Shown here: one piece after another, positions 1-8,525 of the stretch
How positions within the stretch are numbered: position 1 is the stretch's first letter
Layout of the letters: the number at the start of each line of letters is the position of its first letter
From: Oscillospiraceae bacterium
GTDB taxonomy: Bacteria; Bacillota; Clostridia; Oscillospirales; CAG-272
Length of the DNA stretch: 64,000 bases
Direction of reading: 5' to 3'
NCBI GenBank assembly: GCA_015064845.1
Contig: SVRL01000001.1
Span: forward strand, 1-64,000
Notes under the pieces: generated by a model
What the model was told of the DNA's origin: nothing
Databases searched by the model: none
The model's input: the letters and a program-made list of their open reading frames with translations, nothing else
Made by a program: the position numbers and the translations under genes

Positions 1-1
1 G

Positions 2-32
2 ACCTCTTCGGAGTTCATCCGAAGAGGTTTTC
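2..32 (+). terminator. Intrinsic terminator of an upstream gene outside the window
   Basis: ACCTCTTCGG-AGTTCAT-CCGAAGAGGT hairpin followed by TTTTCTT. Confidence 0.75.
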
Positions 33-123
33 TTCTGTTTTCACCACATATTTTAAGCATTTTTCTCCCCGCAAGCAGAACTTGACACGGTCAAGCAAGT
101 TTCAGAGCAATTTTTTCTCTGCC

Positions 124-152
124 TTGACTTCACGTTTCGGATATGCTATAAT
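124..152 (+). promoter_or_regulatory. Sigma-A type promoter for HAD gene
   Basis: TTGACT-17 nt-TATAAT (124-129, 147-152). Confidence 0.7.
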
Positions 153-186
153 ATATTCAATCACAGAAAAGAAAGGCAGATATAAT

Positions 187-852
187 ATGAAAATAAAAGC
201 TGCAATTTTTGATATGGACGGCACGTTGATCGACTCCTTGAAAATCTGGGATGTTTTATGGAGTAAAATGGGAGAAAAATATTTAAACGATCCAAGTTTC
301 ACTCCCGGCGCAGAAGATGACAAAAAAGTGCGTACACTCACATTGAAAGATGCCATGGAATTGATTCACCGGCATTATCATCTTGGCGAAAGCGGAAACG
401 AACTTTTGATGTTGGCAAATCAAGTTTTGAGCGACTTTTATAATCATGATGTCATGTTAAAAGACGGTGTTCGGGAATTTCTTGAACACTTCAAAAACAA
501 TGGTGTCAAAATGTGTCTCGCCACTGCCACCGCCCCCGATCTTTTGAATTCGGCAATGCAACATTGTGATATCAGCAAATATTTTTTAAAAACCTTTTCT
601 TGCAGTATATTGGGAAAAGGAAAAGAAGAACCCGATATTTATCTGCTCGCCGCTGATTTTTTGGGCGAAGATATCACGGAAACCTGGGTTTTTGAAGATT
701 CCTTGGTGGCGATCGAAACTGCAACGAAAATAGGTATGCCGACAGTCGGCATCTACGACTGCTTCAATTTCGGTCAAGATAAAATCAAAGAAATCGCGAC
801 GATATATATCGGTCCCGGAGAAACTTTATTGAAAATCATCGAAAATGCTTGA
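187..852 (+). CDS. HAD family hydrolase (beta-phosphoglucomutase-like phosphatase)
   Basis: ORF with FDMDGTLIDS motif I; ATG at 187 chosen because it precedes the HAD motif. Confidence 0.85.
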   Translation: MKIKAAIFDMDGTLIDSLKIWDVLWSKMGEKYLNDPSFTPGAEDDKKVRTLTLKDAMELIHRHYHLGESGNELLMLANQVLSDFYNHDVMLKDGVREFLEHFKNNGVKMCLATATAPDLLNSAMQHCDISKYFLKTFSCSILGKGKEEPDIYLLAADFLGEDITETWVFEDSLVAIETATKIGMPTVGIYDCFNFGQDKIKEIATIYIGPGETLLKIIENA

Positions 853-864
853 TCTATCCCAAAA

Positions 865-976
865 ATAAAAAAGCGGCGAATCGCCGCTGATGGTTGCTCG
901 CCTATCCAAGTTTTGTTTGCATCAAAACGACGCAAACGGCGAGGTTAAAATTGAGCAATTTTCTATAGTATAAAAT
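865..976. repeat. Dispersed structured intergenic repeat, copy 1
   Basis: AGCGGCG-AAT-CGCCGCT hairpin, GGTTGCTCGCC...GGCGAGGTT...GAGCAATTTTCTATAGTATAAAA; related to copies at 23922, 25560, 49207. Confidence 0.8.
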
Positions 977-995
977 ATAACAGGAGATAAAAACA

Positions 996-2114
996 ATGAA
1001 ACAAATCGGCAGAGAGGTTTGCTTTCTCAAAACGGGAGAGCACAATCCGCGAAACGGAGAATCTTCCTTCCTCAGACTTCGCGACGGACGTATTATGTGC
1101 GCCTATACAAAGTATTACGGTGATGATTGGAACGATCACGCCATCGCCAGATTAGAAGCAATCTATTCTTCCGACGAAGGAGAAACTTGGTCGGAAAGTT
1201 CCGTTCTGATTGCAAAAGATTCGCAAGCACTCAATCTCATGTCAGCAAGTTTAATCCGTTTGGATAACGGTGATCTGGGCGTTCTGTATCTCCGCAAGTC
1301 CATGAAGGATAAAAAACTTTTATGTATGCCCTATTTCGTCCGTTCATCGGATGAAGGAAAAACATTTTCCGATCCTGTTTCCTGCATGAATATGGACGGA
1401 TATTATTGTGTAAACAACGACAGATTGATTCGATTGAAAAACGGCAGAATCATGTTCCCCGCCGCATATCACGGAGAATCGGGCAAAAAGCTTGCTCCGG
1501 GTATGCTGACCGTTTGTTATTCGGATGATGACGGAAGAACCTTTCATCAGATCGAAAAATTTGTGCGTTCTCCCTATAACGATGATACTCAGCTTCAGGA
1601 ACCCGGCCTTTATGAACTCCCCGATGGAAGAATCTGGATGTTTTGCCGAACCGCTTACGGACACCAATACCAATGCTTTTCCGATGACGGCGGCATGACT
1701 TTCAACAATGTAATGCCGTCATTCCGTTTCACTTCTCCCGACTCCCCCATGCAGGTCCGCTCCGTTCATGGACGTACGGTTGCCATTTTCAATCCGATTG
1801 GTTATCATTGTCTCAGAGAGGACATTGAGAATTGGAAAAGTCCCAAAAGAACACCTTTCGTTCTGGCGGTCAGCGATGACGGCGGACTTTCTTTCGTGGA
1901 TATGAATTCCACGTTCAAAGACGGCGGATTTCGCTCCTTTTCTTCAAAGTGTCGTTTGTTGGAAAGTGATACGAAAAACAGTTATTGCTATCCTGCAATC
2001 ATTGAAACAAAAGACGGCTTCCTCGTGGGATATTATCACAGCGACAATACCCCTATCTGCCTGAATGGAACAAAAATCACAAAGGTAGATCTTTCCGAAT
2101 TTGATTTTTCATAA
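996..2114 (+). CDS. Exo-alpha-sialidase / BNR-repeat glycosidase-like protein
   Basis: Repeated Asp-box-like motifs (SSDEGETW, SSDEGKTF, SDDDGRTF, SDDGGMTF, SDDGGLSF). Confidence 0.8.
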   Translation: MKQIGREVCFLKTGEHNPRNGESSFLRLRDGRIMCAYTKYYGDDWNDHAIARLEAIYSSDEGETWSESSVLIAKDSQALNLMSASLIRLDNGDLGVLYLRKSMKDKKLLCMPYFVRSSDEGKTFSDPVSCMNMDGYYCVNNDRLIRLKNGRIMFPAAYHGESGKKLAPGMLTVCYSDDDGRTFHQIEKFVRSPYNDDTQLQEPGLYELPDGRIWMFCRTAYGHQYQCFSDDGGMTFNNVMPSFRFTSPDSPMQVRSVHGRTVAIFNPIGYHCLREDIENWKSPKRTPFVLAVSDDGGLSFVDMNSTFKDGGFRSFSSKCRLLESDTKNSYCYPAIIETKDGFLVGYYHSDNTPICLNGTKITKVDLSEFDFS

Positions 2115-2124
2115 AGCTTATCCA

Positions 2125-2161
2125 CGCGGCGAAGAAATGTTCTCTTTGCCGCTATTTTTTT
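2125..2161 (+). terminator. Intrinsic terminator after sialidase-like gene
   Basis: GCGGCGAAGAAATGTTCTCTTTGCCGC followed by T-tract. Confidence 0.7.
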
Positions 2162-2230
2162 ACATTTTCCTTGATTTTCAGCGTTTTTATACCCCGCAAG
2201 CAATGCTTGACACGGTCAAGCAAGATATTC

Positions 2231-2259
2231 TTTACATTTTTCTCTGTTTATGTTATAAT
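2231..2259 (+). promoter_or_regulatory. Sigma-A type promoter for XRE gene
   Basis: TTTACA-17 nt-TATAAT. Confidence 0.7.
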
Positions 2260-2285
2260 AACGGCATATGAAAGGAGGTCTTTTT

Positions 2286-3716
2286 ATGACCGTCGGTGAA
2301 AAAATACAATATTACAGAAAAAGGATCGGGCTTTCTCAAGAGGCACTTGGTCAAAAAATGCTCGTCAGCCGTCAGACTGTCAGCCTTTGGGAAATGGATA
2401 AAACTCTACCTACCATTGATAATTTACTTCGGCTGAAAGAAATTTTTTCGGTTTCCATAGATGATATTTTAAGCGAATCCGAATTGGCGGAAGCAAAAGC
2501 AGCTATGCCCAAAGAAGTTTATACATTCCGGCACGAAAAAAGCGACCTGCAAAAAATTTTCAAACAATTACGCCTCATTTTCATAAAACAGAATGTCATT
2601 TTCTTTTGTCTGATCTATATTTTTCCTTTGATAGCCTGTCTGAGAAAGGATGTACCCGATATCACTTTCGGCGGCATTTTGGGCGCTTTTTTGATCAGCC
2701 TCTTTTTAACTATAAAAAGTTATATTCTTTATAAAAAATCCCTTAAAATCAGTGAAAACAAAGTACCAAAAAATATCTATTCTTATCAAATATTTGACGG
2801 ATACTTTTGTCTGAATATTTCTCAAAACGAAGAAATTACGAAAACAATGAAAATATATTTTGAAGATATAGAAAAAATCCTTTCCATTGACGAATATTTC
2901 ATTTTGGAAATTGCAGGGCAACATCATTTTTTGAAAAAAGCGTTATTGTCCGACGATTCCATATTCTTTTCCCTTTATAAAAATCCCATAAAAAAGGAAA
3001 CAGCCAAAACTCCCAAAAACCGTTTGGAAACGATTTCAAACCTTCTGCTCGCTTTTTCAATTGCTTCTATTTTTCTTGGGCTGTTCAGTACATGCTTACC
3101 TTTGTTATTCAATAAAATGCTCATGATTCCGGATGTCATGTGGATGTCCTTTCTGTTTCTTCCTATTCCGATCGCTTCCATTTTATTTGGTTTTTATTTA
3201 AGGAAAAACGGATATAAATACAAACCTAATGTGCTGATCGGCTTGATTATGGCAATCTTCCTTTGTTTTATGGGTTCGACTTCTTTCTTTTCTTCAAATC
3301 CTTATTCTCATAGCGACGAGGCGATTTCAAAAGCAGAAGAAATGATGGGTATTGATATACCTCCGCATTTGCGCATCAATACCATGGATTGGACAAAAAG
3401 CACACAACATAATTTGCGCGGATATGTTTATAGCACAAGCGACATTTATTTCGAATCTCACGCTGTGGAAGAATTTGAAAGAAATTTGCCGAATGATCTG
3501 AAATGGATATCCTCCATCCCCAACGAATTGGTCGGTATCATCTCCACGGAATGCGAAATTTCATCAGGTGATTATTATATCATATATAACACCGATACAG
3601 GAGAATTCAATACCCTGCCAAGCAAAAGCGGAACGTATAAATTTATCAACTTATTATACGATACAGAAAAAAACACCATGAAACTGATAGAATATCAAAT
3701 AGAATACAGTAAGTAA
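2286..3716 (+). CDS. XRE-family helix-turn-helix transcriptional regulator with C-terminal membrane domain
   Basis: N-term IQYYRKRIGLSQEALGQKMLVSRQTVSLWE; several hydrophobic segments; RBS AAAGGAGG before ATG 2286. Confidence 0.85.
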   Translation: MTVGEKIQYYRKRIGLSQEALGQKMLVSRQTVSLWEMDKTLPTIDNLLRLKEIFSVSIDDILSESELAEAKAAMPKEVYTFRHEKSDLQKIFKQLRLIFIKQNVIFFCLIYIFPLIACLRKDVPDITFGGILGAFLISLFLTIKSYILYKKSLKISENKVPKNIYSYQIFDGYFCLNISQNEEITKTMKIYFEDIEKILSIDEYFILEIAGQHHFLKKALLSDDSIFFSLYKNPIKKETAKTPKNRLETISNLLLAFSIASIFLGLFSTCLPLLFNKMLMIPDVMWMSFLFLPIPIASILFGFYLRKNGYKYKPNVLIGLIMAIFLCFMGSTSFFSSNPYSHSDEAISKAEEMMGIDIPPHLRINTMDWTKSTQHNLRGYVYSTSDIYFESHAVEEFERNLPNDLKWISSIPNELVGIISTECEISSGDYYIIYNTDTGEFNTLPSKSGTYKFINLLYDTEKNTMKLIEYQIEYSK

Positions 3717-3724
3717 CAAGCCGA

Positions 3725-3760
3725 GCGGCAAAGAATCTTTCTCTTTGCCGCCATTTTTAT
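3725..3760 (+). terminator. Intrinsic terminator
   Basis: GCGGCAAAGAATCTTTCTCTTTGCCGC followed by ATTTTTATTTT. Confidence 0.7.
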
Positions 3761-3831
3761 TTTAAATTCAAAAAGCACTTGACAAATTAAATACTTCGTG
3801 ATATGATGTATTTCGCAAGGAGGGGTATAAA

Positions 3832-4152
3832 ATGGATATTCAATTAAAACGAGGACTGCTGGACGTATGCGTATTGGCAGCCATCAAAAACGAAGATTCT
3901 TACGGCTATAAAATCCTGAAAGATATAAAACCGTATCTCACAATGTCGGAATCAACGCTTTATACCATATTGAAACGCTTGGAAACTTCCGAAATGCTGA
4001 CGGTCAGAACAGCCGAACACGGAGGAAGACTGCGAAAATATTATCACATCACAAACGCAGGCTTAAAACGCATCGAAGATTTTAAGCGCGAGTGGAGCGA
4101 AGTCATGTCGATTTATCAATTTGTAACAAAGGAGGATGATAAAAATGAATAA
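3832..4152 (+). CDS. PadR family transcriptional regulator
   Basis: LDVCVLAAIKNEDSYGYKILKDI...STLYTILKRLE; promoter TTGACA-17-TATGAT at 3779-3807. Confidence 0.9.
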   Translation: MDIQLKRGLLDVCVLAAIKNEDSYGYKILKDIKPYLTMSESTLYTILKRLETSEMLTVRTAEHGGRLRKYYHITNAGLKRIEDFKREWSEVMSIYQFVTKEDDKNE

Positions 4153-4747
4153 GCAAGAGTTTCTCGCAAAGTTGCAGACAAACCTTTCGGGATTGCCCGA
4201 AAAAGAAGTGCAAGACAGTCTCGGTTTTTACAGCGAAATGATTGATGACCGAATGGAAGAAGGTCTTTCCGAAGAAGACGCCGTCCGTGAGATCGGTTCT
4301 GCGGAAGATATCGCCAAACAAATCATATCGGAAACACCCCTGATCAAAATCGTCAAAGATAAAATCAATCCCAAACGAAAAATACAAGCGTGGGAAATCG
4401 TTCTTTTGATTCTCGGCGCTCCGCTTTGGCTTTCCTTGATGATTGCCGTTTTTGCTATCATACTTGCCGCTTATGTTTCCATTTGGGCAGTAGTCATTTC
4501 CTTTTGGGCAGTATTTGTTTCTCTGATTGCTGTCGCTCTCTGCGGTATTGGCGTCGGTGCAGGATTGATATGGAACAATCATATTTTGTCGGCATTCTTG
4601 CTCATCGGCACAAGCTTTGTTTGCGCGGGACTTTCCGTCTTCTGTTTCTATGGATGTAAAGCGGCAACCAAAGGCATCATTCTGCTCGCAAAAAAAATAA
4701 TTTTCGGAATAAAAAACAGTTTTATGAAAAGGAAGAAAACGGCATGA
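4145..4747 (+). CDS. DUF1700-like membrane protein
   Basis: MNKQEFLAKLQTNLSGLPEKEVQDSLGFYSEMIDDRMEEG N-terminus; overlaps PadR end. Confidence 0.85.
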   Translation: MNKQEFLAKLQTNLSGLPEKEVQDSLGFYSEMIDDRMEEGLSEEDAVREIGSAEDIAKQIISETPLIKIVKDKINPKRKIQAWEIVLLILGAPLWLSLMIAVFAIILAAYVSIWAVVISFWAVFVSLIAVALCGIGVGAGLIWNNHILSAFLLIGTSFVCAGLSVFCFYGCKAATKGIILLAKKIIFGIKNSFMKRKKTA

Positions 4748-5703
4748 AAAAACAAACAAAACTATGGCTGATTGCGGGAGCCATTCTGATTGCGCTCGGA
4801 TTCATACTGTTTATCGCAGCCATGACGGCAACCCGAGGGGATTTCTCAAAAATCAGCACTGCAAATTATCAAACCAATACACATACAATCCATGAAACAT
4901 TCCGCAATATAGAAATCAAAACCGATACTGCGGATATTTTCTTCGTCCCCTCCGAAGACGGAATCTGCAAAATCATTTGCTATGAAGAAGAAAACGCCGC
5001 ACATTCCGTTTCGGTTCAAAATGAAACGCTCATCGTTCAAGTTACCGACAAGCAAGATTGGTTTCATATCGGCATTGTAAACGATTCTCCCAAAATTACC
5101 GTTTATCTGCCCGAAAATGAATACGCTTCCCTTCTCATTCGGGAAAGTACCGGAGATATTGAAATACCAAAAGCGTTTACGTTTCAAAATATGGATATCA
5201 CCGCAAGCACAGGAGATGTCAAAAATTATGCCTCTGCTTTGGAAAATATAAAGATCAAAACAAATACGGGAGATATTCTCACGGAAAATATTTCCGCAAA
5301 AAACCTAAAAATTTCCGTTTCCACAGGAAAAATAAACGTAACGTCGATGGTTTGTGAAGAAACTTTTGAAATCAATGTCAGCACGGGAAAAACAAAGCTG
5401 AGCGATATTTCGTGCAAAAATCTGATTTCAAAAGGTTCCACGGGAGATATTTCCATGATAAACTTACTTGCCTCAGAACGGATTTCCATTGAAAGAAGTA
5501 CGGGGAATATCCATTTTGACGGTTGCGATGCAAACGAACTTGCGCTGAAAACCTCCACGGGGGACGTCAAAGGCACACTCCTTTCCGATAAAACATTTGC
5601 TGTCGAAAGCAGCACGGGAACGATTACCGTCCCGAAAAATACAGTCGGAGGAAAATGTGAAATTGCTACCGATACGGGAGATATCAAAATCAATATCCGA
5701 TAA
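4744..5703 (+). CDS. DUF4097-like beta-repeat protein
   Basis: N-terminal TM plus repeated STGDI/STGK motifs; overlaps upstream ORF by 4 bp. Confidence 0.85.
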   Translation: MKKQTKLWLIAGAILIALGFILFIAAMTATRGDFSKISTANYQTNTHTIHETFRNIEIKTDTADIFFVPSEDGICKIICYEEENAAHSVSVQNETLIVQVTDKQDWFHIGIVNDSPKITVYLPENEYASLLIRESTGDIEIPKAFTFQNMDITASTGDVKNYASALENIKIKTNTGDILTENISAKNLKISVSTGKINVTSMVCEETFEINVSTGKTKLSDISCKNLISKGSTGDISMINLLASERISIERSTGNIHFDGCDANELALKTSTGDVKGTLLSDKTFAVESSTGTITVPKNTVGGKCEIATDTGDIKINIR

Positions 5704-5708
5704 AGTCA

Positions 5709-5748
5709 AAAAGGCCGACGGTTAATCAAAACCGCCGACCTTTTTATT
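5709..5748. terminator. Bidirectional terminator between convergent genes
   Basis: AAAAAGGCCGACGGTTaatcaaAACCGCCGACCTTTTT. Confidence 0.7.
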
Positions 5749-5754
5749 TATCTT

Positions 5755-8307
5755 TTAATGATAACGAATTTCAACGTTGGTTGCAAGCGCCGAAGAACCT
5801 GGATTACCATCCGGTGCTCTCGTAGTGCCAATCCAAAACGCGCCTTTTCCGGTGCCGCCTGTTCCTTCCGAACCGCCTCTGCCTCCCGTAAAGGAAACAT
5901 CCGATTTTGTCTTACCATTGATAAACGAGCATTGAATGTCATTGGCTTGGATTGCGGATGCACCGTTTCCTCCGTTTCCACCTCGACCGCCGGAAGAACC
6001 GCTGCTGTTACTGGAACCGCCTTTTCCGCCTTTTCCGCCGTTTCCGCCCGTAACGGTAAAGGTTGTTCCGCAGGTGATGTTCAACATTCCGTTGCAAACG
6101 ATAACAGTATTTGCGTTTGATCCATGTCCGCCGGGTTCACCGTTTCCAATCTGAACATAACCCGCCAATCCGTCATAACTTTTACCGGGCGAACCATCTG
6201 CGCCCTTCGTTGTCTTCAATGTAACGGAAGAACCCATAACGCTGAGATTTAAATTATACGCATTGGAATAGATGACAGTACGGGAAGTTTCAAAATTCAC
6301 ATCGGAAAGCATAAGGTCATAAGAATTCGTTCTGCTTTCGATCTCAAACGTGACGTTATAATAAGTGGTACCGTTGCTGACAACTTTGCACTTTCCTGCA
6401 TTACTGCCGAATACGAATTGATAATTTTTTGAGCCCTGCAATGCAAAGGTATGAAGATGCAATTCGATCGGAGTCGGAGAATCATAGTAGAATCTTACGG
6501 TATTTCCGCTTTCCTTTACCGTACAAGCGGCATAAAATTCATTATAAGAAAGGTACTGACGGCATTCCCATTCTCCGCATTCGCATTTCCATTCCTCTTT
6601 CGAGTATACGTGTCCTGCCAACGGGGTAATCTGCTGGGCTACAAGAATTGCATGACATACGGAACAATGACTGCCTTCCGTCAAGCCCGTTTTCGTACAG
6701 GTTGCGGGTACTGCCGCATCAATTACTGCTTTATGTCCGAGCGCAGATACCGTTTGCTGTGCTTTCAGAACTTCATTACATACGGAGCAATGAATGCCTT
6801 CCGTCAGACCCGTTTTCGTACAGGTTGCAGGTACTGCCGCATCAATTACTGCTTTATGTCCGAGCGCAGATACCGTTTGCTGTGCTTTCAAAACTTCATT
6901 ACATACGGAGCAATGACTGCCTTCCGTCAGCCCCGTTTTCGTACAGGTTGCAGGTACTGCCGCATCAATTACTGCTTTATGTCCGAGCGCAGACACCTTT
7001 TGCTGTGCTTTCAGAACTTCATTACATACGGAGCAATGAATGCCTTCCGTCAGACCCGTCTTCGTACAAGTCGGAGCAATCGCCTTATCAATTGCTTCTT
7101 TATGTCCGAGCGCAGGCACCTTTTGCTGTGCTTTCAGAACTTCGTTACATGCAGAGCAATGACTGCCTTCCGTCAGACCCGTTTTCGTACAAGTCGGAGA
7201 AACCGCCTTATCAATTGCTTCCTTATGTCCGAGCGCAGATACTGTTTGCTGTGCTTTCAGAACTTCATTACATACGGAGCAATGACTGCCTTCCGTCAAA
7301 CCCGTTTTCGTACAGGTTGCAGGTACTGCCGCATCAATTACTGCTTTATGTCCGAGCGCAGATACTGTTTGCTGTGCTTTCAGAACTTCATTACATACAG
7401 AGCAATGACTGCCTTCCGTCAAACCCGTTTTCGTACAAGTCGGAGAAACCGCCTTATCAATTGCTTCTTTATGTCCGAGCGCAGGCACCTTTTGCTGTGC
7501 TTTCAGAACTTCGTTACATGCAGAGCAATGACTGCCTTCCGTCAAACCCGTTTTCGTACAAGTCGGAGAAACCGCCTTATCAATTGCTTCCTTATGTCCG
7601 AGCGCAGGTACCTTTTGCTGTACTTTCAGAACTTCATTACATACGGAGCAATGACTGCCTTCCGTCAAACCCGTTTCCGTACAAGTTGCCGGAATCGCAG
7701 GATCTGTTACGACTGTATGAGAAATTTTGCTCAACGTCTCAACGTAAGAATCCTTGCAACGGGAACAAGAAAATGTATTTTTACCTTCCGTTACGCAAGT
7801 AGGTTCAACTTTTTCGGAAGAAACATAATCATGTCCCAATTCGGATGTATAATCCTTTACCGTATCCTGACCGCATTGCGTACAAATCAATTTGGTAAAA
7901 CCTTTCTCTGTACAAGTAGGATTCTGAATCTTGGAAACCTGATAATTATGATTGGTTGCAGGTAAAAAATCCCTTTGTTCCGTTACACCGCACTGCGTAC
8001 AAAGATAATCTGTATATCCGTTTTCCATACAAGTGGGTGCATGAACCGCAGAAGCTTGCCATGCGTGTTCTGCTTTGAGAATCACACCGGTTTCCATAAA
8101 CTGACATTTCCTGCATACTCTGGATTTGGAACCCTCTGCCGAGCAAGTCGCACCCTGAATCGTATGCCATTCTCCAAAAGCATGCTCACAAACCGTACTC
8201 TCGTTTGAGCCGTTCTGCTGCTGATCAGAATTACAGGAAGCAAAACCAAAACAACAGATACTCAAAATGAAAATCGATAAAAACAATTTTTTCAATAGAT
8301 GCCTCAT
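5755..8307 (-). CDS. Large lipoprotein with 9 tandem ~41-aa CxxC repeats and Gly-rich C-terminal domain
   Basis: Signal peptide/lipobox (..CCFGFASC); repeated TCTKTGLTEGSHCSVCNEVLKAQQ...; ATG 8307 preceded by AAAGGAG. Confidence 0.85.
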   Translation of the reverse strand: MRHLLKKLFLSIFILSICCFGFASCNSDQQQNGSNESTVCEHAFGEWHTIQGATCSAEGSKSRVCRKCQFMETGVILKAEHAWQASAVHAPTCMENGYTDYLCTQCGVTEQRDFLPATNHNYQVSKIQNPTCTEKGFTKLICTQCGQDTVKDYTSELGHDYVSSEKVEPTCVTEGKNTFSCSRCKDSYVETLSKISHTVVTDPAIPATCTETGLTEGSHCSVCNEVLKVQQKVPALGHKEAIDKAVSPTCTKTGLTEGSHCSACNEVLKAQQKVPALGHKEAIDKAVSPTCTKTGLTEGSHCSVCNEVLKAQQTVSALGHKAVIDAAVPATCTKTGLTEGSHCSVCNEVLKAQQTVSALGHKEAIDKAVSPTCTKTGLTEGSHCSACNEVLKAQQKVPALGHKEAIDKAIAPTCTKTGLTEGIHCSVCNEVLKAQQKVSALGHKAVIDAAVPATCTKTGLTEGSHCSVCNEVLKAQQTVSALGHKAVIDAAVPATCTKTGLTEGIHCSVCNEVLKAQQTVSALGHKAVIDAAVPATCTKTGLTEGSHCSVCHAILVAQQITPLAGHVYSKEEWKCECGEWECRQYLSYNEFYAACTVKESGNTVRFYYDSPTPIELHLHTFALQGSKNYQFVFGSNAGKCKVVSNGTTYYNVTFEIESRTNSYDLMLSDVNFETSRTVIYSNAYNLNLSVMGSSVTLKTTKGADGSPGKSYDGLAGYVQIGNGEPGGHGSNANTVIVCNGMLNITCGTTFTVTGGNGGKGGKGGSSNSSGSSGGRGGNGGNGASAIQANDIQCSFINGKTKSDVSFTGGRGGSEGTGGTGKGAFWIGTTRAPDGNPGSSALATNVEIRYH
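6640..7725 (-). repeat. 123-bp coding tandem repeat array (about 9 units)
   Basis: GGAGCAATGA-type landmark recurs at 6661, 6784, 6907 (123-bp spacing). Confidence 0.9.
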
Positions 8308-8447
8308 AAACATACTCCTTTTGTTAATTCTAATGAAAATAGTATATCATACCTTTTTCCGTCTTTCAAGTAGTTTTTCAAATCTTCCAAAAAAGTTAAA
8401 AAATGTAAAATATTTTGCTCAGCACCATCCGCAGAAAACAAATTTTC

Positions 8448-8476
8448 TTGATTTCAATGCAAAACTATGATAAAAT
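8448..8476 (+). promoter_or_regulatory. Promoter upstream of small ORF
   Basis: TTGATT-17 nt-TAAAAT. Confidence 0.55.
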
Positions 8477-8525
8477 ATATCTATCAAAATTGAAGCAATG
8501 GCATTTCAATAAGGAGGATCCAAAA

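Noticed and set aside
82-186. Upstream extension of the HAD ORF to 82
   Set aside because: The extension overlaps the promoter (124-152) and palindromic element; the HAD fold begins right after ATG 187.
6640-7725. CRISPR-like regular repeat array
   Set aside because: Repeats are contiguous 123-bp coding units without unique spacers and stay in frame; no cas genes nearby.
6451-7965. 504- and 384-codon + strand repetitive ORFs
   Set aside because: They are antisense readings of the 123-bp repeats; periodicity keeps the frames open. Only the minus frame has a lipobox and conserved CxxC modules.
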